Position numbers and translations under genes: made by a program. The notes beneath the pieces are model-generated. The model was not told the DNA's origin. It searched no databases and worked only from the letters and a program-made list of their open reading frames with translations. DNA of 64,000 nucleotides from Streptomyces thinghirensis (GTDB taxonomy: Bacteria; Actinomycetota; Actinomycetia; Streptomycetales; Streptomycetaceae), in contig JAKFGP010000051.1 of NCBI GenBank assembly GCA_021502835.1, positions 225,714 to 289,713 of the forward strand, given 5' to 3'. Below are positions 41,860 through 50,967 of the stretch, piece after piece (the stretch's first letter is position 1; every line of letters begins with the position of its first letter).

Positions 41860-43031
41860 ATGCGTCATTTCGGACAGATTGCCCCTGATGTGCGGAAGCG
41901 TCTCTTCCACCAGGAGCCCTGCGCCTTCACGGCGGACTCTCCGGCCCGGCTGCTGTCCGCGGCCCTGGGCGCCACGCTCTACAGCCCCGCCACCCGCCCC
42001 AGACTCGCCGACGACATCCCTCAAGCAGGGCGTGAGCGGTGTGGTGTCGATGGTGCTGTGCCTGGAGGACTCGATCGACGACGCCGACGTGCCGGTCGGT
42101 GAGGCGAACCTCGTCGCCCAGCTCCACGGACCTGGCGGCCCGTTCCGCCGACGACGTCCCCCTGCTCTTCGTCCGGGTCCGCACCCCCGAGCAGATCCCC
42201 GACCTCGTACGGCGCCTCGGCCCCGCCGTGCGGCTGCTGTCCGGATTCGTGCTGCCGAAGTTCACCGAGGAACGCGGCGTGCCCTTCCTGGAGGCGCTCT
42301 CCGCCGCCGAGGCGGCCGCCGGCCACAGGCTCTTCGCCATGCCTGTACTGGGTCGCCGGACCTGCTGTACCGGGAGTCCCGCGTGCAGACGCTGGAGGGC
42401 ATCTTCCGCGCGGTCGACAAGTACCGCGACCGCGTCCTCGCCCTGCGTCTCGGCGTCACCGACTTCTGCTCCTCCTACGGGCTGCGCAGGGGCCCCGACA
42501 TGACGGCGTACGACGTCCAGATCGTCGCCTCCGTGATCTCCGACGTGGTGAACATGCTCGCCCGGGCCGACGGCACCGGATTCACGGTGACCGGGCCGGT
42601 ATGGGAAGTACTTCCGCGTCCAGGAGAGGATGTTCAAACCGCAGCTGCGGCAGAGCCCCTTCTTGGAGGTGCAGGCGGTCGAACTGCGTCAAGAAGCTGA
42701 TCGCACACGCCATGGACGGTCTGCTGCGGGAAATCTCCCTGGACCGCGCCAACGGCCTGCTGGGCAAGACCCGTAAATCCACCCCTCGCACGTGCTCCCC
42801 GTCCACGCCCTGTCCGTGGTCAGCCACGAGGAGTTCAGCGACGCCCAGGACATCCTGCGGCCGGAACGAGGCGGCGGGGGTGTACTGAGGTCCGCCTACA
42901 CGAACAAGATGAACGAGGTGAAACCCCACCGCGCCTGGGCCGAGCGCACGCTGCTGCGGGCGGAGGTCTTCGGGGTGGCGAACGAGGACATCGGCTTCGT
43001 GGAACTCCTCGCCGCCGGCCTGTCCGACTGA
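41860..43031 (+). CDS. HpcH/HpaI aldolase, citrate-lyase-beta (CitE)-like, Ter module
   Basis: About 390 residues. It begins MRHFGQIAPDVRKRLFHQEP. The TIM-barrel metal residues appear in GVVSMVLCLEDSIDDADVPV (E/D) and FVLPKFTEE; further segments are LFVRVRTPEQIPDLVRRLGP, VQTLEGIFRAVDKYRDRVLA, LRLGVTDFCSSYGLRRGPDM, TAYDVQIVASVISDVVNMLA, RPERGGGGVLRSAYTNKMNE and the C-terminus NEDIGFVELLAAGLSD. The family cleaves or forms carbon-carbon bonds with oxaloacetate, malate or acyl-CoA. CitE-like genes are known partners of Ter-linked biosynthetic operons. The ATG at 41860 has GGGGGAG upstream. First gene of a four-gene run; 30 bases to the next start. Confidence 0.88.
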
Positions 43032-43061
43032 CCGCCCTGTCCGACTGAACGCAAGGAATCC

Positions 43062-44468
43062 ATGACCGACGCAAGGCCCACGCCGCGGTGGACAACGGGA
43101 GGCACGAGTACATGACCGGAGAGGGCGCGCGCCGAGGGGCGCGCCGGAGTCTGGTCCGGCAGCTGGGTCGCCGAGCGGCTCGGCGTCGAGCTCGCCGGTG
43201 ACGACACACCGACCGGCCTGCTGGGGCTCGCCCTGCGCCGCAACCCCAAGCGGGCGCACCTGCTCGTCTCGAACGTGCTCGGCAAGCACGTCCCGCAGTC
43301 GCCCTCCGTCGTGTACGGCCACGGCGTCGCCCTCGGCAGGGCGCGTCCGCGAACTGCTCGGCGCCGAAGCGGCCGAGCGCGCGGTCGTCCTCGGCTACGC
43401 GGAGACCGCCACCGGCCTCGGCCACTCGGTCGCCGACGGCCTGGGCCCCGCCACCGTACCTGCACTCCACCCGCCGTCCGGTCACCGGCGTCGCCCGGGC
43501 GGGCGGCTTCGAGGAGTCCCACTCGCACGCGACCTCCCACCTCCTGCTGCCCGAGGACCCGGCGCTGCTGGCCGGCGACGGGCCGCTGGTCCTCGTCGAC
43601 GACGAGTTCTCGACCGGCAACACGGTGCTCAACACCGTCCGAGCTCTGCACGAGCGCTATCCCCGCAAGCGGTACGTCGTGGTGGCCCTCGTCGACATGC
43701 GCTCGCCCCGCCGACGCCGGCCGGCTGGAGGAATTCGCCCGCGACATCGGCGCCCGCGTGGACCTGGTGACGGCCGCCTCGGGCACGGTCCGGCTGCCGG
43801 AGGGCGTACTGGAGAAGGGACAGGACCTCGTCGCCCGCTACGAGACGCGAACCGCCGAGCCGGCCCCGGCCCGCCCGTCCGGCTCTGCCGCCGATCCAGC
43901 CCTGCCCGCCCGTCCGGATCCGTTGGGCGCGTCGACCTGCGCTGGCCCGGCGGGGTCCCCGACGGTGGACGGCACGGAGTTCACGGCCGCGCAGCGCGAC
44001 CGGCTGGAGAGCGCCCTGCCCGGCATGGCCGAACGGATCGCCGAGGCGCTGCCCACCGGCGTCCGCCGCGTGCTCGTCCTCGGCTTCGAGGAACTGATGT
44101 ACGCCCCGCTGCGCCTGGCCCACACGCTGGAGCAGACCACCGACGCCGACGTGCGCTACTCCACCACCACCCGCTCTCCCGTCCTCGCGGTCGACGACCC
44201 CGGCTACGCGATACGCACGCGCCTGGTCTTCCCCGCACACGACGACCCGGCCGACGGCCCCGGCGAGCGCTACGCCTACAACGTCGCGGGCGCCGGCTTC
44301 GACGCCGTCGTCGCCGTCGTCGACTCGGCCGCCGACACGTCCGCGCTGCACGCGCCCGACGGACTGCTGGCCCGGCTCGCCGCCCACGTCCCACACGTCC
44401 TGCTGGCGGTCGTCCCGTCGTACGTCCCAGAGGCCCCGCAAGCCCCGCACGCCTCCGAAAGGCCCACC
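43062..44468 (+). CDS. Ter-module phosphoribosyltransferase with TRSP domain (PRTase_2-TRSP)
   Basis: The PRTase part has SWVAERLGVELAGDD, SPSVVYGHGVALGR, ERAVVLGYAETATGLGHSVA and the PRPP-binding signature LVLVDDEFSTGNTVLNTVRA (DDEFSTGNT). A second domain begins GFTAAQRDRLESALPGMA and has RRVLVLGFEELMYAPLRLAH, VRYSTTTRSPVLAVDDPGYA and VVAVVDSAADTS, the TRSP motif region. This pair is known from Ter operons and is predicted to make a nucleoside-like product. The ATG at 43062 needs an indel to enter frame; the ATG at 43112, with GGGAGG upstream, is an alternative. No stop separates it from the following domain (see the next entry). Indels lie at about 43120, 43345, 43460, 43705 and 43930. Confidence 0.82.
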
Positions 44469-45625
44469 ATGCTGCCCGAGCCCCTGCGCGGCCCCGACTT
44501 CTCCTCGTACGCGCCCGACGAGGTCGGCTGGCTGCTCCAGGACCTCTCGGACGTCACGCTGGAGGCACCCACCGAGGAGCGCGAGGAGGCGATCCAGAGC
44601 GGCGGCGCGCACTACGCGGAGTCGCTCCCTGTGGAGTACCAGCCCAGCGAGCAGTACCAGGAGCTGTTCCACGCGGCGCTGGCGACGTCCGCGACCCGGC
44701 TGGCCCGCGCGGTCGGCGCCGTCACCGAGATCGTGCTCGCCGAGCGGTCGCCCCGCCCCGTCCTGGTCTCCCTCGCCCGCGCGGGCACACCCGTCGGGGT
44801 TCTCATGCGCCGCTGGGCGCAGTTCCGTCATGGTCTCGACCTCCCTCACTACGCCGTGTCGATCGTCGGGGCCGCAGCATCGACGCCAACGCGCTGCGCT
44901 GGCTGGCCGGCCGTCACGACCCCGCCGACGTCGTCTTCGTCGACGGCTGGACCGGCAAGGGCGCCATCACTCGCGAACTCGCCGCCGCCCTGAGCGACTT
45001 CGAGGTCTCCGACGGCGTCACCGGCTTCGACCCGGAGATCGCCGTGCTCGCCGACCCCGGTTCCTGTGTACGCACCTACGGCACCCGCGACGACTTCCTC
45101 ATCCCTTCCGCCTGCCTCCAACTCCACCGTCTCCGGCCTGATATCCCGCACCGTGCTCCGCGCCGACCTGGTCGGCCCGCACGACTTCCACGGCGCGAAG
45201 TTCTACCGCGAACTCGCCGGCGCCGACCTGTCACCGGACTTCCTCGACGCCGTCTCCGCCCGCTTCCCGGACGTCGCCGACACGGTCGACGCCCAGGCCA
45301 GGAGCTGCTCTCCGCCGACCGCACCCCCACCTGGGAGGGCTGGGCCGCCGTCGAGCGCATCAGCGAGGAGTACGGCATCCACGACGTGAACCTCGTCAAG
45401 CCCGGCGTCGGCGAGACCACTCGCGTGATGCTGCGCCGCGTGCCGTGGAAGGTCCTGGCCCGGGCCGGCGCCGGAGCCGACCTCGACCATGTACGCCTGC
45501 TGGCCGAACAGCGGGGCGTACCCGTCGAGGAGGTCGATGACCTCCCCTACACCTGTGTCGGGCTGATCCACCCCAAGTACACGCAGGGCGCGACCGGCGC
45601 CGACGGCAAGGCGGTGGCGCTCTGA
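44469..45625 (+). CDS. Ter-module PRTase_1 (StiP-like) with C-terminal PELOTA domain
   Basis: It can begin at the ATG of 44469 (MLPEPLRGPDFSSYAPDEVG), which has GAAAGG upstream, but it is in the same open frame as the preceding gene. The StiP/PRTase_1 region reads WLLQDLSDVTLEAPTEEREE, AIQSGGAHYAESLPVEYQPS, RPVLVSLARAGTPVGVLMRR and HDPADVVFVDGWTGKGAITR, which is a PRPP-like loop (DGWTGKGAI). The C-terminal PELOTA RNA-binding-like domain is TTRVMLRRVPWKVLARAGAG and VPVEEVDDLPYTCVGLIHP. The family is often called cysteine protease StiP. Its TGA overlaps the ATG of the HAD gene. Indels at about 44870, 45115 and 45300. Confidence 0.82.
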
Positions 45626-46442
45626 TGCCGGTGCTCGTCGCAAGCGACCTCGACCGCACGCTCATCTACTCGGCCGCCGCACTCGGGCTGACCATGCCCG
45701 ACCTGCGGGCACCCGGCTGCTGTGCGTCGAGGTCTACGAGAGCAAGCCCCTCTCCTACATGACCGAGACGGCGGCCGGGCTGCTGACCGACCTCGGTGAC
45801 ACGGCGGTCTTCGTGCCGACCACGACCCGGACCCGCAAGCAGTACCAGCGCATCAACCTCCCCGGCCCTCCGTCGAAGTACGCGATCTGCGCCAACGGCG
45901 GTCAGCCTGCTCGTGGACGGCGTCTCCGACCCCGACTGGCACGCGCGGGTGACCGCACGGCTGGCCGACGAATGCGCCTCGCTGGCCGAGGTCCGCGACC
46001 ACCTGATGAACACCGCCGACCCGCTGTGGGTCCGCCGGAGCACCGGGTCGCCGAGGACCTCTTCGCCTACCTCGTCGTCGAGCGCGAACTGCTGCCCGAG
46101 GAGTGGGTGAAGGAACTCGCGGTGTGGGCCGAGAACCGCGGCTGGACCGTGTCCCTCCAGGGCCGCAAGATCTACGCCGTCCCCAAGCCGCTCACCAAGA
46201 GCGCCGCCGTGCACGAGGTCGCCCGCCGCACGGGCGCCGATCTCACCCTCGCCGCCGGCGACTCCCTCCTCGACGCCGACCTGCTGCTCGCCGCCGACCG
46301 GGGATGGCGCCCCGGCCTACGGCGAGCTGGCCGACTCCGACTGGACGGCTCCGGCGATCAGCGCCTTGCCCGAGCGCGGTGTCCTGGCCGGTGAGCGGAT
46401 CCTTCCGGGGAGTTCCTGCGCGCGGTGAGCCCGGCTCGCTGA
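45625..46442 (+). CDS. HAD-family phosphatase of the Ter module
   Basis: About 275 residues. Motif I is LVASDLDRTLIYSAAALGLT (DLDRT). Motif II/III areas are TAVFVPTTTRTRKQYQRINL, KYAICANGG, WTVSLQGRKIYAVPKPLTKS and motif IV TLAAGDSLLDADLLLAADRG (GDSLLD). The end is ILREFLRAVSPAR. A HAD phosphatase is a regular member of Ter biosynthetic gene sets and would remove the 5'-phosphate of the ribosylated intermediate. The ATG at 45625 overlaps the upstream TGA (TGATG), so it is translationally coupled. A bidirectional terminator follows at 46458-46489. Indels at about 45715, 45905, 46040, 46315 and 46395. Confidence 0.87.
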
Positions 46443-46457
46443 CCCCTCCGTCCGGGT

Positions 46458-46489
46458 CCCCGGCACCGGCCCCGCCCCGGGTGCCGGGG
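46458..46489. terminator. Bidirectional terminator between the Ter module and dedA
   Basis: CCCCGGCACC (46458-46467) and GGTGCCGGGG (46480-46489) form a perfect 10-base stem. It follows both converging stop codons. Confidence 0.65.
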
Positions 46490-46498
46490 TGGTCGTCG

Positions 46499-47197
46499 TC
46501 ATCGGCCGGCGGCCGTATGTCCTTGTCCGCGGTCGCGGCCCCGGCCCGCCTGCGGTGGCCGGCCCCCGGCCGCATCAGACGCATGCCGATGAAGACCAGC
46601 AGCGCCAGGGCGGCGATCGCGGGGATCACCTTCGAGTACGTGGAGGCGATGCCGAGACCTCGGACCAGTTGTCCCCCAGCGCGTAGCCCGCGAGGGACGA
46701 ACACGGTGTTCCAGATCGCGCTGCCCAGCGTGGTCAGAGCGAGGAAGACGGGCAGTCGCATCCGCTCCACACCCGCCGGTACGCGAGATCAGGCTGCGGA
46801 AGATCGGGATCATCCGGCCGAAGAACACCGCCTTGGTCCCGTGCTTCAGGAACCAGACCTCCGTCTTCTCTATGTCGGACACCTTCACCAGTGGCAGCTT
46901 CCCCGCTATCGCCACCGTCCGGTCCCGGCCGAGCAGCGCGCCGACCCCGTACAACGCGAGCGCGCCGATCACCGAACCCGCCGTCGTCCACAGCAGGACG
47001 GCGATCAGGTTCATCCGGCCGGAACTCGCCGCGAACCCGGCGAGCGGCAGGATCACTTCGCTCGGCAGGGGAGGGAAGAGGTTTTCCAGAGCGATGGCGA
47101 GGCCGGCACCCGGTGCGCCGAGCGCGTCCATGAGGTCGTTGATCCACTGCGGTGCCGCACCGCTGTCCGCGGCCGTCTGCGCTGCGATGGCTGTCAT
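46499..47197 (-). CDS. DedA-family membrane protein
   Basis: About 230 residues. It begins MTAIAAQTAADSGAAPQWIN. The VTT/DedA core is ALENLFPPLPSEVILPLAGF, AASSGRMNLIAVLLWTTAGS, VIGALALYGVGALLGRD, FLKHGTKAVFFGRMIPIFRS (the R-x-IP-x-R segment), LALTTLGSAIWNTVFV and YSKVIPAIAALALLVFIGMR. DedA proteins are thought to flip lipids or support membrane potential. The stop is taken at 46499 because it precedes the terminator; other frames run on. The ATG at 47197 may be preceded by a GTG at 47206. Indels at about 46655-46690, 46775 and nearby. Confidence 0.87.
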   Translation of the reverse strand: MTAIAAQTAADSGAAPQWINDLMDALGAPGAGLAIALENLFPPLPSEVILPLAGFAASSGRMNLIAVLLWTTAGSVIGALALYGVGALLGRDRTVAIAGKLPLVKVSDIEKTEVWFLKHGTKAVFFGRMIPIFRSLISRTGGCGADATARLPRSDHAGQRDLEHRVRPSRATRWGTTGPRSRHRLHVLEGDPRDRRPGAAGLHRHASDAAGGRPPQAGRGRDRGQGHTAAGR

Positions 47198-47252
47198 GAC
47201 GACCACGCTAGAAAATCGGAGCTGAAGAGAGACGAGGAAGACCGCAGGATCG

Positions 47253-47291
47253 ACTGCGGTGCACCGCAGTCCGGAATTGCGGTTTTCCGCA
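47253..47291 (+). promoter_or_regulatory. Two palindromic operators before the two-component system
   Basis: ACTGCGGT-GC-ACCGCAGT at 47253-47270 is a perfect 18-base palindrome. TGCGG-TTTT-CCGCA at 47278-47291 repeats the half-sites. They lie 38-76 bases before the kinase start and probably bind its NarL-type response regulator (autoregulation). Confidence 0.6.
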
Positions 47292-47328
47292 GTGTGCGCC
47301 GCTACCGCGCCCGGCTAGCCTCGCGATC

Positions 47329-48481
47329 ATGCGAGACATGGCGCGACGCGTAGTGCGGTGCGGGGTGGGCCTCATCATGGGGGCCGCCCGCGGCACGCCG
47401 TCGAGCTGCTCTTCGCCCTGATCGCCGGCGCCGCCGCCGCTGCCGGTGGCGGCCTGGCCGGCCGGCCGGCGTGCCGTACTGCGCCCGGTCCTCGCGGGCG
47501 CGCGGACTGGCGGAGTTGGAGCGGGGCCGGCTGGCGATGTGGCTGGACCTCCGTGTCACGCCCGCGTACGAGGACGTGCGGGCGCTGCGGTACGTGGCCT
47601 GCCACTGGGCCCTGGGCGTCCTGGGTGGGGTGGTGATGCTGACCGCCGCCATCGGCCTTGGGTACGGCACCTTCGGGCTGTACGGCTGGCTCCTGCTGGA
47701 CGGCATACGCAACCCCGGTTCGTTCGTCCTCGGCAGTCTCGGTGGCTTCTTCCTCGTGTTCCTCGCCGTGCAAGGAATATTCGGCGTGGTCGGACTGGAG
47801 GGCCAGCTGGCGCGGTCATTTCCTCGGCCCCCGCCACCAGCAGGAGCTGGAGCGGCGGATCGCCGAGCTGTCCGCCAGCCGCGCCGCCGTCGTCGACCGC
47901 GGTGAACGACGAACGACGCCGCATCGAGCGGGACCTGCACGACGGCGTTCAGCAGCGTCTCGTCGCCCTGGGCATGCTGCTCGGCCGGGCCCGCCCGCAG
48001 CCAGGACGCCGATCATCGGGACCGGCTGCTGGGCCAGGCACACGACGAAACCCGCCGCGCCTGGACGAGCTCCGTGAGGTGGCCTGGCGGATCTATCCGA
48101 CCACGCTGGACGAGGCCGGGGCTGCGCGCGGCACTGGAGACGGTCGCCGAGCGGGCGTCCGTGCCGGTGGGGGTGGAGTACGACCTGGCCGAGGCAGCTG
48201 GAGGCGGAGCAGTGGCAGCCGTCGCGTACTTCGTCGTCTGCGAGGCGGTCATGAACGCGGTCAAACACGCGGCGCCGACCCGGATAAGCGTCGCGGTCAG
48301 AGCGGAGGAGGAACGGATGTTCGTGAGCGTCAAGGACGACGGCTGCGGCGGGGCGAACGCCGCCGGCAGCGGACTGTTCAGGCTCGCCCGGCAGGTCGCG
48401 GCTCTCGACGGCAGCCTCAGCGTGGTCGAGTCCGCCGGGCGGGCCCACCCTCGTGGCCGCCCGGAGCTGCCATGCGGGTGA
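47329..48481 (+). CDS. Sensor histidine kinase, NarL-type (HisKA_3)
   Basis: About 385 residues. The N-terminal part has a hydrophobic stretch, LLFALIAGAAAAAGGGLAG, then LAMWLDLRVTPAYEDVRALR and two to three helices including YGTFGLYGWLLLDGIRN and GGFFLVFLAVQGIFGVVGLE. The phospho-acceptor region is NDERRRIERDLHDGVQQRLV (His of DLHDG), followed by LDELREVAWRIYPTTLDEAG. The ATPase region is VVCEAVMNAVKHAAPTRISV (N-box) with VKDDGCGGANAAGSGLFRLA (G-box). The stop at 48481 overlaps the response regulator start. Start ATG at 47329; 47338 is possible. Indels at about 47390, 47480, 47820, 47900, 48000-48060, 48120 and 48445. Confidence 0.9.
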
Positions 48482-49071
48482 TCCTCGCCGAGGACTCGAC
48501 CCTGCTGCGGGAGGGGCTGGTGCGGTTGCTGGCGGAGGAGGGGCACGAGGTGCTCGGGGCCGTCGGCAATGCCGAGCTGCTGCTGAAGGCGGTCGCCGAG
48601 GACCCGCCGGACGTGGTCGTCGCCGATGTCCGGATGCCGCCCACGCACACGGACGAGGGCCTGCGCGCGGCCCTGGAGATACGCGAGCGCTGGCCGGAAG
48701 TCAGGGTGCTGGTGCTCTCGCAGTACGTCGAGAAGCGGTACGCGACGGAGTTGCTGACCGGTGAGACGGAAGGAGTGGGTTATCTGCTCAAGGACCGGGT
48801 GGTCCAGGTCGACGAGTTCCTGGACGCGCTGGAGCGGGTGGCCGCCGGCCGGGCGGCCTTCGATCCGGAGGTCGTCCCGCCAGCTGCTCGGCCGCACGAC
48901 ACACACCGACCTGCTCGCCCGGCTCCACCGCGCGGGAGCGGACGTGCTGGCCGAGATGGCGCAGGGCCGCACCAACGCGGCGATCGCGCGGCGGCTGCCA
49001 CATCTCCCCAGAGCGCGGTGGAGAAGCACATCAACGCGATCTTCGACAAGCTGGAGCTGACCAGGGGGTGA
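48472..49071 (+). CDS. NarL/LuxR-family response regulator
   Basis: About 200 residues. The receiver begins MRVILAEDSTLLREGLVRLL; the phosphorylation site is the Asp in DPPDVVVADVRMPPTHTDEG. Conserved Ser/Tyr and Lys are in VRVLVLSQYVEKRYATELLT and GVGYLLKDRVVQVDEFLDAL. The output domain reads ERDVLAEMAQ-type LuxR helix-turn-helix: VLAEMAQGRTNAAIARRL and SAVEKHINAIFDKLELTRG. Its start overlaps the kinase gene by ten bases. The protein ends unusually early after KLELTRG; family members usually go on another 15-20 residues, so the stop may be caused by an indel. Indels at about 48880, 48930 and 49005. Confidence 0.92.
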   Translation: MRVILAEDSTLLREGLVRLLAEEGHEVLGAVGNAELLLKAVAEDPPDVVVADVRMPPTHTDEGLRAALEIRERWPEVRVLVLSQYVEKRYATELLTGETEGVGYLLKDRVVQVDEFLDALERVAAGRAAFDPEVVPPAARPHDTHRPARPAPPRGSGRAGRDGAGPHQRGDRAAAATSPQSAVEKHINAIFDKLELTRG

Positions 49072-49204
49072 GGCTATTCGCGCAGAGTTCTGGCGAGTGC
49101 TGCGCTATCTGGGGAGCTGAGAGGGGGTGAGGGGCCGGAGGCAGCCGAGCGAGGCCCGAAAGCGCCGGCGCGGTCGCACCGGCGCAATCACCCGGGCCGG
49201 TGGG

Positions 49205-49418
49205 TCAGCCGCAGCAGCCTCCGCCGCAGCAGCCGCCTCCGCCGCCCGACGAGGGTGCCGGGGCGGACGCGGAACCGACCCCGCGACCGCGACCGTCGAC
49301 AGCAGCCACCGTGTCGTCGTGGCCGCCGGACGGGCGGCGGGAGCGGCGGACTCGGCCATGGGACAGCTCAGTTCGAGGTGTCGCCGCAGGTCCGGCAGCG
49401 GTACTCGTAGCGAGACAT
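49205..49418 (-). CDS. FmdB-type zinc-ribbon protein with Gly/Cys tail
   Basis: About 70 residues, smaller than most gene finders accept. It begins MSRYEYRCRTCGDT, then after an indel ELSCPMAESAAPAARP; the CxxC and CP pair form the FmdB zinc ribbon (CRTCG and SCP). The tail is Gly-rich and ends GGGGGCCGGGCCG just before the TGA of 49205-49207, with four cysteines in two CC pairs. This short zinc ribbon with a CC-rich tail is common in actinobacteria; function unknown. Two indels, at about 49378 and 49330. Start ATG at 49418. Confidence 0.75.
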
Positions 49419-49509
49419 GCCGCAGGTTAACCGGCCCGGCCCAGCGGCCAGGCCCGACGGCGAAAACCCGGCCGGGCCCGGAGCTTGATCACCGTCAGTC
49501 GCTCGGCGG

Positions 49510-50967
49510 TCAGTGGCCGGCCCCGCGCTCCTCCCGGATGCGGGTGACCACGCCGGCCACCGTCTGCCGGACCGCTTCGGTCTCCGTCAGGAAGTGCCGG
49601 TCGTCGGGGTGGCGACCCTCCAGCGTGGTGATCGCCCGTTCCCAGCCGAGGCCACGGCGTCGTCCAGCGGGCGCGCGTGACGGGGGTCGGGGTGTTGCGG
49701 CCCGCCGCTGGCGGGCGCTGGGCGTCACGGATGGCGAAACGAGTGCGCTCGATCTCCTGCTGGGGTCCTTCTGCACGGCGTTCAGCTGCCGCAGCCGGTC
49801 TCCGGCGGCCGAGACGGCCTCGTCGGTGCCAATTCAGCAGCGCCCGCACCGTCGACAGGAGGGCGGTCGCGTCGGGCCAGCGCTGTTCGTCGCGGGCGGT
49901 CTGGGCCTCGGTCAGTTTGCGCTCGGCCTGCCGGACCGATTCCGGTGGCCTGGTCCGGCACCTGCTGGAGGTCCTGCCAGCAGGCCGCGGTGAATCGCCG
50001 CCCCCAGCTCGCTCAGGACCGGTTCGACCTGTTCGGTGCGGGTGGTCGGGGCCTGGGCGCGGGTACGCAGGGAGACCAGCCGGTGGTCGATCTCGGCGGC
50101 GTGCTCGGGCAGCCGCTCGGCCTCGGCGCGGACCGACTCGGCCGCTCGGGTGACCCGTTCGGCCCGCTCGAGGGTCTGTGGCACGCCGTGCTGACCCGCG
50201 CCCTGGTTCAGCCGGGTCAGCTCCGGACCGAGGGCGGCGAGCCGGGCGGCGAGGTCGTCCGCCCTCCAGCCCGGCCTCCCGCGCGGCGTCCAGGGCGTTG
50301 GAGGCGGCGGACAGGGCCTGCCGGGCGCGTTCGACGGTGGGCGCCAGCCGGGCCAGCAGGGTCTCGGCCTTGCCGAGCGGCGGGGCCGAGGCCGTCGGCG
50401 GCAAGCGGTCCAGTTCCTGCTTGACGCGGCCCAGCTCGTTCTTGGCGGCGGTCGGTTCGCCGCCGGGCGCGGGAGGCGGCCGACGCCTCCAGATCGTCGC
50501 GGTCCAGGTCATGGGCGTCGACGGCGCCGATGTACTGGTGGCTGACCTCGTCGATCCGCCGGCCGAGCGCCTCGAAGTCGGTGACCGCGCGCGCCGGGCG
50601 GCGGAGGGGAGGCATCGACGGCCGCGATCGTCTCTATCGAGAGCCGCAGGTCCCCGTTGAGCGGGTGTCCAGGTCGTAGAAGGCGGCCGCCGCGTCGTCC
50701 TTCGCGGCCTACGCCTCCGCCCGCTGGCTCTCGGCCGCCCGCCAGACCAGCGCCGGGTGCCGCCCCCGGCGAACGCTGCGGGCAGCGCGAGCACGGCGAG
50801 CAGCGGCAGGCCCACGAGGACGAGCACATCACGGCCCGCGCCGGGCGCGCGACGGCGGTGGGAGCGGTGCGGCAGGCGCTGCGCGCGCTGCCACCATCGG
50901 CGAGTACGGCTGCGATGGTGTCGCCGTCACATCCCTCTCCCGTGTCGTCCGTCCTGCCCGGGTTCAT
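49510..50967 (-). CDS. Membrane-anchored coiled-coil protein of unknown function
   Basis: About 480 residues. MNPGRTDDTGEGCDGD begins a short cytoplasmic part. One membrane helix follows (VLVLVGLPLLAVLALPAAFA). The rest is long helices rich in Ala, Arg and Glu: DFEALGRRIDEVSHQYIGAV, AKNELGRVKQELDRLPPTAS, VERARQALSAASNALDAARE, TLERAERVTRAAESVRAEAE, RQAERKLTEAQTARDEQRW and TETEAVRQTVAGVVTRIREE, ending RGAGH. Strong heptad patterns indicate coiled coils. The ATG at 50967 overlaps the TGA of the DUF4097 lipoprotein gene by four bases. Seven or more indels. No named family was recognised. Confidence 0.7.
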
